34,053 nucleotides of DNA from a virus. The stretch lies in IMG/VR virus record IMGVR_UViG_3300017767_000054, positions 1-34,053 of that record, one strand, 5' to 3'. Below are positions 17,351 to 27,700 of this stretch, piece after piece. How positions within the stretch are numbered: the first letter of the stretch is position 1; the number at the start of each line of letters is the position of its first letter. The translations under genes were made by a program, and so were the position numbers. The notes under the pieces were generated by a model. The model ran no database searches. It saw only the letters and a program-made list of their open reading frames with translations, and was not told the DNA's origin.

Positions 17351-19480
17351 ATGGCACTAACAAACTGTACAATAACATCAGCATCTGTAACCGTAACATC
17401 AGGGCAAGCTTTAGGCACTACGCCTAGTCAAGTTTTAGTAATAACACCTAATGTTGGCTATGTTGTTAGTGCTGCTGATTTTTCTGATAACACAGGTTTT
17501 AACCTTAGCGGACCAATACAAAGCGTGTCTTTATCAAACTCATCAACTGCTTACGCTGATAATAACACAGTTTTAGTTACTGTTGATTTAAAAAACACGT
17601 TTAATCCAAGCGCAAATATTACAGCTACTATAGATATAGATGGTGAAGCTAAGCTTGCTGAGCGATTAGAGTATACAATAGCGGGAGGTTTAACACATAA
17701 CACGTGTAGTAGTCTTAAACAAGAATCAACTTATAACGGCAGTGGTGCAGAAGGTACTACTAGCTTATTATTTACAAAAGTAGTAGCTGTTACTAATACT
17801 TCTACTCAATTTTTATCTACAGAGCCTACAATAACACTACACAGTGTTGGTAGCTATGGTAACAATTATATTAGAGAAGCTTCAAACCATGTTTATACAA
17901 ATGGCAGGTTAACATCTGTAACATTAAAACTATATTGGATTCACCCGGCTGCAAATGTTGCTGGTCACACCGTTATAATAAACTGTCCTCAAGTAAATAT
18001 TGCAACTCCAACCAACTTGATATCTCAAGTAGAAATTGATTCTACAGGCTTAGACGCAGAAGGAGAAACTAGAAGACTTATTATTAACGGAACTATTGGG
18101 GCCTCTTACGTCATAACTGTAACAGATGGAAGTGATAGTGATACTTATGATTTTACAACTGGATTATTTACATCTGCATCAACTAATTTAACAGGTGTTT
18201 TTGATTCATCAGGTACTTTTTTTGTAGATATACAATTTCCAGCAAATAGCTCTGGAGCTACATACACGATAAACGTTGTTGGTGGATCATCACCTAGTAC
18301 TAATACTGTTCAAGGTGGTACAGGCAATAACAACCCTTTTACTATATCTATAGTTCAGTCTACTCCTGTGTCTCTAGTTATATCAGCAAGTGGAACAGGT
18401 TTAGCAAATACTTTAACTAATAATAGTTTGAGTTTTAATGTAAATCGTTATTACTTAGATGACAACGGTGAGCCATTACAGCCAAAAGCGTTTAGCGCAA
18501 GCATAACAAGAAGTGGTGGGGGTAACGTTGTAATAAGAAGACAACCCGTTTTTAGCAATGCGGTTGCTTTTGATACTGCTGGTAATAATGATTTTACAAA
18601 TACATTAGAAGCTTCAAACAATGGCTCTAGGTTTACCATAGAAAACTTAACAGCAACGGGAAGTGGTGGTACTACTTTAACTGTTTCTGGTAATCTATTC
18701 ATGATACTAGGCGGTACATCTAATGTAGCTCCTAATTTTGCTTTAGATAACTTTATAAATAAACCACCCGTAGCGTCAGATATAACATCAGCTGTTTCAA
18801 TACCTAATAACACAGCCACAAACATTAGTTTAACCGCAACAGATCCTGATTCTGATACATTAACTTATTCTATAGTTAGTCAAGGTTCAAAAGGTACAGC
18901 AACTGTAAACGCTTCTACTGGAGCGGCTGTTTATACTCCATCTAGTTCTTTATCTTCAGGTAATGATTCTTTTACATTTAAAGCAAACGATACGTTTCAA
19001 GACAGTAATACCGCTCAAGTAAATGTTCAAATACAAGGTGGTGGTGGTGGTGGATCATTTGCACCAACTTATAGATGGATGTGGAATGACACTGAAGTTA
19101 ATAATACTTTTGCACTTATAAGTAATTCATCTTATCAAGGTGTACCTACTATAAGCGGGTTTACAAATGGAGCCACGTCATTTACATTTAGCTATACTAG
19201 CTGGGATGTAAGTGTGTCTTCTGGTACAATGCCTAGTTACGTTGACAACTTAGGTGACATAGCGTTAAAATATACTCTTAAAAACGTTACAGACAATACA
19301 ACAGTAACTGGACCAACAGTCATGAATATGAATCAAGCTCTTGGCGCTTCTTCTGTTAACAACGGTGTTTCTGCTCAAGTAGCAACAACAACAGCGACAA
19401 TACCAGTAAATGGAGGTTTAAATAGCAGTAAGAGCTATAGATTAGAATTAATAATACAATACGACAACTTATTACAATAA
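17351..19480 (+). CDS. Fibre-like protein with cadherin/Ig-type domain
   Basis: A 709 aa, Ser/Thr/Asn-rich, beta-structured protein starting one base after the nozzle gene's stop. Residues about 471-562 form a cadherin-like/Big-type repeat: PPVASDITSAV, then LTATDPDSDTLTYSI (calcium-binding D-P-D-S-D type), GTATVNASTGAAVYTPS, DSFTFKANDTF and VNVQIQ. A six-Gly hinge at 563-568 leads to a separate C-terminal beta domain (569-709). Domains of this kind on phage virions commonly bind surface glycans. Position beside the nozzle gene supports a tail fibre or tail-surface adhesin. No chaperone-type self-cleaving C-terminus is seen. Confidence 0.68.
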   Translation: MALTNCTITSASVTVTSGQALGTTPSQVLVITPNVGYVVSAADFSDNTGFNLSGPIQSVSLSNSSTAYADNNTVLVTVDLKNTFNPSANITATIDIDGEAKLAERLEYTIAGGLTHNTCSSLKQESTYNGSGAEGTTSLLFTKVVAVTNTSTQFLSTEPTITLHSVGSYGNNYIREASNHVYTNGRLTSVTLKLYWIHPAANVAGHTVIINCPQVNIATPTNLISQVEIDSTGLDAEGETRRLIINGTIGASYVITVTDGSDSDTYDFTTGLFTSASTNLTGVFDSSGTFFVDIQFPANSSGATYTINVVGGSSPSTNTVQGGTGNNNPFTISIVQSTPVSLVISASGTGLANTLTNNSLSFNVNRYYLDDNGEPLQPKAFSASITRSGGGNVVIRRQPVFSNAVAFDTAGNNDFTNTLEASNNGSRFTIENLTATGSGGTTLTVSGNLFMILGGTSNVAPNFALDNFINKPPVASDITSAVSIPNNTATNISLTATDPDSDTLTYSIVSQGSKGTATVNASTGAAVYTPSSSLSSGNDSFTFKANDTFQDSNTAQVNVQIQGGGGGGSFAPTYRWMWNDTEVNNTFALISNSSYQGVPTISGFTNGATSFTFSYTSWDVSVSSGTMPSYVDNLGDIALKYTLKNVTDNTTVTGPTVMNMNQALGASSVNNGVSAQVATTTATIPVNGGLNSSKSYRLELIIQYDNLLQ

Positions 19481-19482
19481 TT

Positions 19483-19830
19483 ATGCCTATAATAAACTTA
19501 GCATTTGATCAAAACGACTTAGTACAAGATTCAGTACAAATAGGAGATATAGCTTACTACACTTCAACTTCAACAGTTGGAGGTTTTACAACGGGTGGAA
19601 CTATAGTAGAAATGGGTAGTATAACAGCCGTAGGCGGTGCTAGTATAAGTTGTAACATACCCGCGTCTACACCTAGGCCAACAACAGGTGATTTTATACT
19701 TTTTAGCAAAGACAATAGAGTAAACATGGCTAGTATAACTGGTTATTTTGCTGAAATAAACTTAACAAACAATTCTACTACTGAAGCAGAGCTTTTCCAC
19801 GTTAGTGGAGAGATAGTTATAAGTAGCTAA
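19483..19830 (+). CDS. Small virion-type protein
   Basis: A 115 aa beta-rich protein with few charges. Its second half (ILFSKDNRVNMASITGYFAE, INLTNNSTTEAELFHVSGEI) resembles a short structural protein common in environmental phages of several groups, whose pattern is FSKD..VN...L.GYYA...F.NN....AELF.VG.E. It starts two bases after the fibre gene and is the last of that gene run; a 42-base AT-rich spacer follows. It is probably a minor virion component, though no experimental role is known to me. Confidence 0.62.
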   Translation: MPIINLAFDQNDLVQDSVQIGDIAYYTSTSTVGGFTTGGTIVEMGSITAVGGASISCNIPASTPRPTTGDFILFSKDNRVNMASITGYFAEINLTNNSTTEAELFHVSGEIVISS

Positions 19831-19872
19831 TAACATGTAATTATAATATTAACAATATAAAAATTTAAGAAT

Positions 19873-20496
19873 ATGCCAATACCACCAGCGTTAATCGTAG
19901 GAGGCGTTAAAGCTCTTAGCAGTATAGCCGGGGGTATAATCGGCTCCAAGAAAAGAAAAGCAGAGCAAAGAAGAGCTCAAGCAAACTACGACAAGCAATT
20001 ACAAAGATTAGAGGGCATGGACACATCAAATCCATACGCTAATCAAGAAAATGTATACGAAGATCTTACTGTAAATACACAGGAGGCGGATATGCTTGCA
20101 CAGCAGCAACAACAGTCCTTAGCCAACACAATGGGTAGTTTACAAGGTGCTGCTGGAGGATCTGGTATAGCTGCTTTAGCTCAATCAATGGCTAATCAAC
20201 AATCACAAAACCTGCAACAAGCCACAGCTAGTATAGGCCAACAGGAGTCACAAAACCAAATGATGCAAGCTAGACAAGAAGGTGTTATGCAAGAAAATAT
20301 GGCTAAAGGAGATATGATGTCTAGACAGATGGAAGCTAGTAAAGTAACAGGAATGCTAGGTAGAGCAGGTCAAAGACTAAGCGCAGCAAACCAAGCTAGA
20401 CAAGCCGCTACAAATAGCATAATGGGTGGAGCAGGTGAGCTAGCTGGTATGGGTGCTAGTTTCTTACCAGGAGGCGGCATGAACAGAAATAGCTAA
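19873..20496 (+). CDS. Probable internal virion (DNA ejection) protein, small
   Basis: A 207 aa protein. Residues 4-26 form an Ala/Gly-rich hydrophobic helix (ALIVGGVKALSSIAGGIIGS) followed at once by a basic cluster KKRKAEQRR. Residues 75-180 are Gln/Ala/Met-rich and helical, and the C-terminus is again Gly/Ala-rich (GGAGELAGMGASFLPGGG). Glycine-zipper hydrophobic ends on a Gln-rich helical body are typical of ejection proteins such as T7 gp14 and P22 gp7, which leave the capsid and insert in the host envelope. It is the first gene of the ejection block with the 396 aa and 2946 aa proteins. Confidence 0.68.
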   Translation: MPIPPALIVGGVKALSSIAGGIIGSKKRKAEQRRAQANYDKQLQRLEGMDTSNPYANQENVYEDLTVNTQEADMLAQQQQQSLANTMGSLQGAAGGSGIAALAQSMANQQSQNLQQATASIGQQESQNQMMQARQEGVMQENMAKGDMMSRQMEASKVTGMLGRAGQRLSAANQARQAATNSIMGGAGELAGMGASFLPGGGMNRNS

Positions 20497-20513
20497 AAAA
20501 TTAAAATAAAAAT

Positions 20514-21704
20514 ATGAGAATTCCAGATTATTCAGGCGGAGATGTTCCTATAGGTGCAGGTTCAGAGCAAAGCGAAGCAGCTAATATATCTAATCAAGCT
20601 AAGATGTTTCAAGATAACCTAGATAAGGTTTTACTTAGAAAAAGACAAGCTGATATGGAAAAGGCTCGTGCTAACGCAAAAATATCTTCGTACTTAAACC
20701 AAATGCCTGACGGTGTAGATACATCTAAAGTACCACCTAGCGACAAACCACAGTTAACTTCTTGGTTAAAAAACAAACACATAGAGTTTGGTAATTATGC
20801 AAAAGACGCTGCCTACGGTGAATCACAAGGAGACTTTGATTTAGTTATTCAAAGTAAAGCTAAAATGGCTGAAATAGAAAGCGCTTTTCAAAACCTAAAT
20901 GGTCAACTAGATAATTTTAAAAACTATAAAGATAATTTTTTAAAAGATGCTGAAGACGGTTTAATAAGTAATGCTGTTAATCCTTCTAAAAGATCTTTAT
21001 TAGCTTCTGTTTATACTGACGAAATGCAAATGAGTTTTAATAATGACGGTAGCGTTATGTTTACAAACGACGAAGGTTATTTAAGCTTTAATGATATACC
21101 TGATTATATAGTTAAAAACAACACTGGTGCCACTAAAGTTCTTGACATGAATGAAAAAATATATAATTCTGGTCAAAAAATGAGTGATGATAATGTTAGG
21201 TTAACAAGAATGAAACTTCAAAATATAACTAAATCTAGAGATGAGGTTTTATCCTTAGCTACTGATGATTTTATTAACGAAGGTGGTTTAGGTATATTAG
21301 ATGAAGATTTACTTTACAACCCAGAAAGAACAGATGAACTTAGAAATAAGGTTATAGATAGTTACATGAATATGTTTAATGATAGCGCAGATGCTGGTTT
21401 TAAAAACTCTAAACTAAAAAGTAAAAAAAAGGAAGAAGAAGATGATGAAGAATATTACACGCCAGAAGTTAATGCCTTTCTAACAGAAGAACTTCCAAAC
21501 ATGGCCACAAACACTCCAGAAGAAGTTATGTCTACTTGGGAGCAGAGCGGTGTTTTAGGTAAAAATAAAATAATATCAGACGGGGCTGGTGGTTACTATC
21601 TTAGAAATCTATATGGAACTAAAAGAGTTATAAGCCTAGGTACAACACCTCAAAATGATCATGCTAAGTTTTTAGCTATATTAAAAAGAAACGGAATTAA
21701 ATAA
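20514..21704 (+). CDS. Probable internal virion/ejection protein, medium
   Basis: A 396 aa, highly charged and mainly helical protein. Residues 1-25 are Gly/Pro-rich (MRIPDYSGGDVPIGAGSEQ). Helical segments cover about 25-150. A lysine-then-acidic low-complexity linker at about residues 300-317 (KLKSKKKEEEDDEEYY) divides off the C-terminal domain. No enzyme motif or signal peptide. Its position between the gp14-like gene and the giant protein gene matches the middle ejection protein of the three-gene sets in podoviruses (T7 gp14-15-16). This assignment rests on order and composition only. Confidence 0.6.
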   Translation: MRIPDYSGGDVPIGAGSEQSEAANISNQAKMFQDNLDKVLLRKRQADMEKARANAKISSYLNQMPDGVDTSKVPPSDKPQLTSWLKNKHIEFGNYAKDAAYGESQGDFDLVIQSKAKMAEIESAFQNLNGQLDNFKNYKDNFLKDAEDGLISNAVNPSKRSLLASVYTDEMQMSFNNDGSVMFTNDEGYLSFNDIPDYIVKNNTGATKVLDMNEKIYNSGQKMSDDNVRLTRMKLQNITKSRDEVLSLATDDFINEGGLGILDEDLLYNPERTDELRNKVIDSYMNMFNDSADAGFKNSKLKSKKKEEEDDEEYYTPEVNAFLTEELPNMATNTPEEVMSTWEQSGVLGKNKIISDGAGGYYLRNLYGTKRVISLGTTPQNDHAKFLAILKRNGIK

Positions 21705-21711
21705 ATAAAGT

Positions 21712-24700
21712 ATGTCTTACACAACTAAAAGTGGTATAAACATAGAAAGCGAAGAAGAATTGCTAGCTAGAGCATCTAACCTTGGTTTAACACCTGAAGA
21801 ATTTAAAGTTCAATATATTTCAGGTGGTGATAAAGAAAAGCAAGATGCAGATTTTCAAACAGGTTCTCAGGAAAACGGTGCACCTGCGGACCCAAATGCA
21901 GCACCACCAAAAGATACGGAATCGAGCTCGGGTCCTGGTTTTTTGGATATACTAAAAAGTAGTCTTAAAGCAACAGTAGGCCTAAGTGGAGCCTTAATGA
22001 ATCCTAAGCTACAATCTGAAACAGAGTCTTACAAGGTTAGAGAAGAAAAAAGAAAATCTGATCCTTTATGGATTAGCGCTAACTCAGATGTTAAAGATCA
22101 ACTGGCTCAGTGGATTTCTAATGATGATCACATATTAAATGTGATAGGTGATACTGACATAAACTGGGAGCATATAAATAACAAATCAGAAGGAAGCGCG
22201 GATTTTAATAAAAAAATATCCAAAGCAGCTAAATCACAATTAAGCCCAGAGGTTTATAGCGTTCTACAAGAAAAAGATGTTGATCACATAATAAGAGATG
22301 TCTTTAAAGCTAAAGCCAATATACATTCAACAAAAAGATTAAACGCAGAAGCTGCAGAATATGAATCTATAATATTAGATAAAGGTTTAACTGATGAGGC
22401 CGTAGAACAACTACAACGTAAAAAGCTTTATGATAACATGTCTACTTTAAGGCAAAATGTAGTTGACGCAAACGATAAGTTGCGTGAGATGAAAGAAGAA
22501 GGAGCTACTACTGCGGAACTAGTTAAACAATCAAGAGAGGTTGAAAAACAGTTGCAAATATTAGAAGACTCTCCTGAAGAGTTTTCTGTATTTTTTGGAC
22601 TTGGTGGCAACACTTATAATCAACTAGTTTCTTGGGATGGTGCTGTAATAGGAACAGAGCTGAAAGGTGATATTGATTCTGACTCTAGCTTTGATATATC
22701 ACAAGAAGAAGTAGAAGATATAAAAGCTAAGATAGCTAACGGTGAAATAAAAGAAACAACTTATGATGATTACATAGGTAATTTATTTAATAAAAATGGT
22801 AGAGATTTATTTTATCACCAAGAAAAAGGTAAAGAAACAAACAATGTAACAATAAACGATCCTACAGCTTGGAGACTACTTAAAAAACTAGGCTACAAAG
22901 CTATTGGTAAAAACAATAATGGTTTTGAGTTTAACGTAAGTAATAATGATTTAGGTAAACACTATAAAACTATTGTTGAAGGTGATGGTGGTGGCGCAAG
23001 TTATGATGAAGATAATATGTTTGCTGATGATTACGAGTTCTTTGGTTACAATGAAAACGATAGTGTTGGTAGAATTTTTTCAGGTATATCTGCTCCTCAA
23101 GGTTTCTTTGGTTTAACAGATAAAAACGAAGAACAAGAATTTGGTTTCTTTGAGCAGTTTTTAAGAGATGAAGACGAGTTTGGCGACAATGATAAGTCTA
23201 GAAACTTTAAGCTAATGCTTAGAGATTTTAGAGATGAAAAAAAGCAAATAATAGCTGAAAGAGGTATTTTAGCAGATATGCACATGTTAAACGTTAATGT
23301 TGCTACAAAAAAAGAAGGACCTTTACAAAAAACAGGCGACTTTTTTGCTAGACAAGCAGAGCTTGTAACAGAAGGTTTTGGTATGGAAGGAGAGCAGTGG
23401 CTTGGTACTGATGCTGTTAATGTAAACTGGAGCAATAGAAAAGAAAAAGACGTACTTCAGTCTATACATGATCAATACGGTGGTGTTGTTAAGACTGAGG
23501 AAATGAAAGAGGAAATAAGAAGATCTGGTGCTTATGAAGTTGCTGAAGGTGTTTCTGGTTTTGTACCTGCTTTAGTAGAGTTTGCATTAATAGATGTAGC
23601 TGCTAAGAAAGTAGGTGTTATAACTGGTATACCTAAGTTAGCTAAAAGTGCTTATAAAGTTTTTAGGGGTGCTGGAGCAAGTGTTAAAACCGGTAGATCT
23701 ATAGCTAATATAACTAATTTTACTGGCCACGCGCTTTACGAAGAAGCTAAAATGAGAGTAGCTTTTGACGAGCATTACCACATGGGTGGTGGTGTTGGTT
23801 TTTATTCTGTTGGTAGAATCCTAAATGGTATAAAGTTTGCTAGTAAATCACCTTTGTTAAACACAGCTGTTAATATACACGGTAAAGGTGGTTTAGCTGG
23901 TATGGTTTCTGTACCTACTGCGGCTAACTTAGAAGCAGCTATAAGAGATTTGCGAGGTAACGAAAGCTACATGACATACATAGATGATACTTATTTTGAC
24001 GAAAACAATGAGTTTAATTTAGGTAAGCACGTTAAAGGTGGTTTAGTAGACTTTTTTGTTTTTTCTTCTCTTGGATTAAAAGGTTTTGCAACAAAAGAAG
24101 GTAGATTAAACTATAGACCAATAAGAGGTAAAAAAATAGGCAACGTAACTTGGTGGAAGGGCTTAGAAACGTTAGAAGTAGAATCTTCTAAAGTAATGAC
24201 TAGAGTTGAAAACGAAGCAGAGCTTCTTGGTAGTCAACTTGAAAATAAAAGAAAAAAAGTTTTTAATATTGATGGTAAAAAGTACACTAGATCACAAGCT
24301 GAAGCTAGAATGAAAGATTTGCAAAAAGAATATATAAAATATTCAGATTTACACGCTAGCGTTAACAGTAGATTAAACACTATACTAGAACACAATGATT
24401 GGCAAGATGACGTTAAAGCTACTAAAAAAGTTAAAAAATCTTTTGAAGCAATAAGTTATTTATTTCCTGATTTAAAACTAACAGCAAGTAAAAAGGTTCC
24501 TGATTGGGTTTCTGCTGTAAAAGATCCTTTAAGCCCTGAGGTTCCTGCGGCTAGATACGATAAGAAGTTTGGTATATATATTAACACGGCTAAAGCGGGC
24601 CCAGGAAAACTACCTCACGAAATAGTGCATGTTGTAATGGAAAAAGCCTTTGCGCAAAACCCAGCGCTAGCAAGAAAAATGAGAGCTGTATTAGAAGATG

Positions 24701-27700
24701 TTTTTGATGTTGAAAAGTTTTATATAAATGACGGTAGTGGTCGTGAAGCTAGAATGACTCTTTCTGATTTTATAGAGTTAAATTATAAAGGTAAAGATTT
24801 AAAAGCTCACGAGTATGTTGCTTATGCTGCTGAGCTATTAGCTAATCCAAGAAATTATAGCAACTTGGTTAACAAAGGTGTTTTTACAAACGCAGAAACA
24901 AAGTTGAAAGATTTTGCAACTAAAATGGGTATCAAAGATTTTGATATAAGCAAAAAAGATCAATTAATAAGATTTCTTTACAACTTTGCGGAAAGTGTTA
25001 AAGACGGTACATTAAACAAAAACCAAATAGCTAAGTTTAAAAACATGGAAAAGCAAGGTTTGTTTTCTGAACCAAACAAATACGATGCGAGATTACCTGA
25101 GACTAAGGCAAATATGGAGGTGGACGCTGCTTTTAGTTCTATGGATTTAAAACAAAGATCAGCTGATACTCAAAAAAAGTTTGAAGACTTAAAAGAGGAA
25201 AACAAAGATATAGATGTTGTTGTTGATAAAATGATAAAACCTAAAGCAGGTAATAAAACATCTGTAGCTGGCGAGTACTTTGACAATATAATTTATAACA
25301 CAATAGATAGATATAATGCAGGTAGAATAAGATTAGGTCAAAACGAACAGCAGATTTTAGATCCTACAGATAGATATATGTTAGCAACAGAACTTGTTTA
25401 CAATTTAAACGCTAAAGAAGGTAATAAATCTAGAGGATTAAAACAAATAATAAAAGACTACGAAAACAGAGATTTATTCAAAGACAAAGATGGTAAGTTC
25501 GCTATGTGGGATAAGTATGGCGATAAAAAAATAGATGAATTAAAACTTGAAGAGTTGCAAGAAAAATATGGAGCTCAAGTTGGTAGTAAAGAATTTAAAG
25601 ATCAAGCTATAGCTGAAGGATTTAAAGCAAAACAAAACCTTACAAAAACTGTAATGCAAACTTTACAGTTAAGAATATATGAACTAAAAGGCGGTAGCTT
25701 GGACAAGGGCAAAACAGATCAAGAGCTGTTTCAAACAGTAAGTTATGATGCTAGTCCTGAGTTAAAAGCAGCTGTTGAGAATCAGTCAGGAACAGGTTAT
25801 ACAGACTTTAGACTACCATCTGAAAAGAAAACAAAAGAAACAATAACTTTAGACGGTAAGAAATATAATTACCCTATAAGAGTTTCTGAAGTTTATGATT
25901 TAAACACTGAAAAATATTCTCCAAAAGTACCAGATGTTATAGAAAATTTATCTATTGAAAAACTGACATACGAAAACATAGCTAAGTCTATGCAAAAAGA
26001 GTTGTCTATAGATATTCAAGAAAGTATAGGGTTAAATCCTAGCATGAAGCCTAAAGAATATGTTAGCGTTGCTGAAAAATGGTTAGAAACAAATGAACAA
26101 ATTGCTTTTGAAGGACTAGAAAGAACATCTAACCCAGATATGTACGAGCCAACAAATATAAATAAAAGTATATTTAAAAGCTTGTTTACAAAAACAAACA
26201 CAAAGTTTAAAACAAGTGAGCTACCTGACTTTTTAGCAAAAGAAACAAACGCTAGAACATTTAAGTGGAAGAAAAACTCTTATAAAAAAGGAGAGTTAAA
26301 ATCTATATTAATGAAAGGTAGAGACGCTGGTGTAGTTAAAAAGAATTTTTTAGAGTATTTTAACAGAAACGCTAAGGTTGCTAGTAGCCAAGTTGTTAGA
26401 GATAAAATTAGTTCACCTAACGTTCAAGATTTAATAAAATCTAAAAACTTAAATAAATTTCATAATTTAAAAGCCGATCAAGTATTGCCTTATGTTAAAG
26501 AAGCAATAAGAGGAGCTACACCTGATGCTTTTAACTCAATGGAGATGAAAACTTGGGATAAGTTTATAGGTTCTTGGAAAAAGTTTAATCACGCTAAATC
26601 TAGCGGTGTTATTGATGCTTATAAATCTATTTCAAGCAACATGACCGAAAAAGAACAAGCTGTTATAGACGCTTATAAAAATATATTTTTTAGTGAAAAC
26701 GGTTACAACGTAGGTCAAAACGCTATAAAAGAACTACAAGCTTCAGCTCAAGCATTAAGAAACTTAGAGCAGATAAAAGTAGGAGTTGTTAATCCTAAGG
26801 TATGGAATAGATTTAAAGGTATAAACTCAGAGATAATAACTATGTTATCTAAAGAAAACATAAGTAAATCTGATCTAGAAAGATTAACAATAAACCAAAC
26901 AATACCTAGTAGAGTTAAAAATAATAAAAAATACTTTGAGTTTGTTAATGATTTAATGGACACAATGGACCCAAGTTTAAAACCTTTGATGCAAAAAAGT
27001 TACGGTGACGGTAGCTATAAGTTTAATGGTAAAGACTACAAAACTGTTGCTGATAAATTTACTAGCACTGGTAAATCTGAAAACTTACCTTTTAATATAG
27101 ATCATGTTAAAACAGTCAACAATGCTACTTTTAAGAAAAAGTATATGGAAGAGCTAGCTAAAACAAAAGGTTTAAAAGACAACCCTACAGCTAGACAGGC
27201 ATTTTTCAAAAGAATAGTTGAAACTTATTTAGTTCCTAAAATAACTAAAAAAAGAATTAAAGAGTTAGGTAAAGAATTAAAAGAAGGAAAAATATCTAAA
27301 AAAGCCTACGATGAAGCTATTAAACCTGTTACAATAGATCAGGTTATAAAAGCAAATGAAGGTTTGCAGAAATATATGTATGGTAAAATTTTTGATTTTT
27401 ACAGTAAATCTAAAGATAAAATTAATGCTATTAATCAAATACAATTTTTCTTACAGCTACAAACAAGTATAGATACTGGTTTTTCAAGAGCTTTAGCAAC
27501 GCATACGGCCCTTACTTTAGATAAAGGTAAAATGTACAGTGAGCATCAATTTCAGGTAATGAACTTTAACGGTAATTTTTTAATGAACATGTTAAAAAAC
27601 TCTGGTTCAAAAGCTGAGTTTTTGAAAAACTTTGATCCGCTTGCTAAGCAATTTAAACAAAGTATAATACCTAAAGAATTACAATTATTAATAGATAGTC

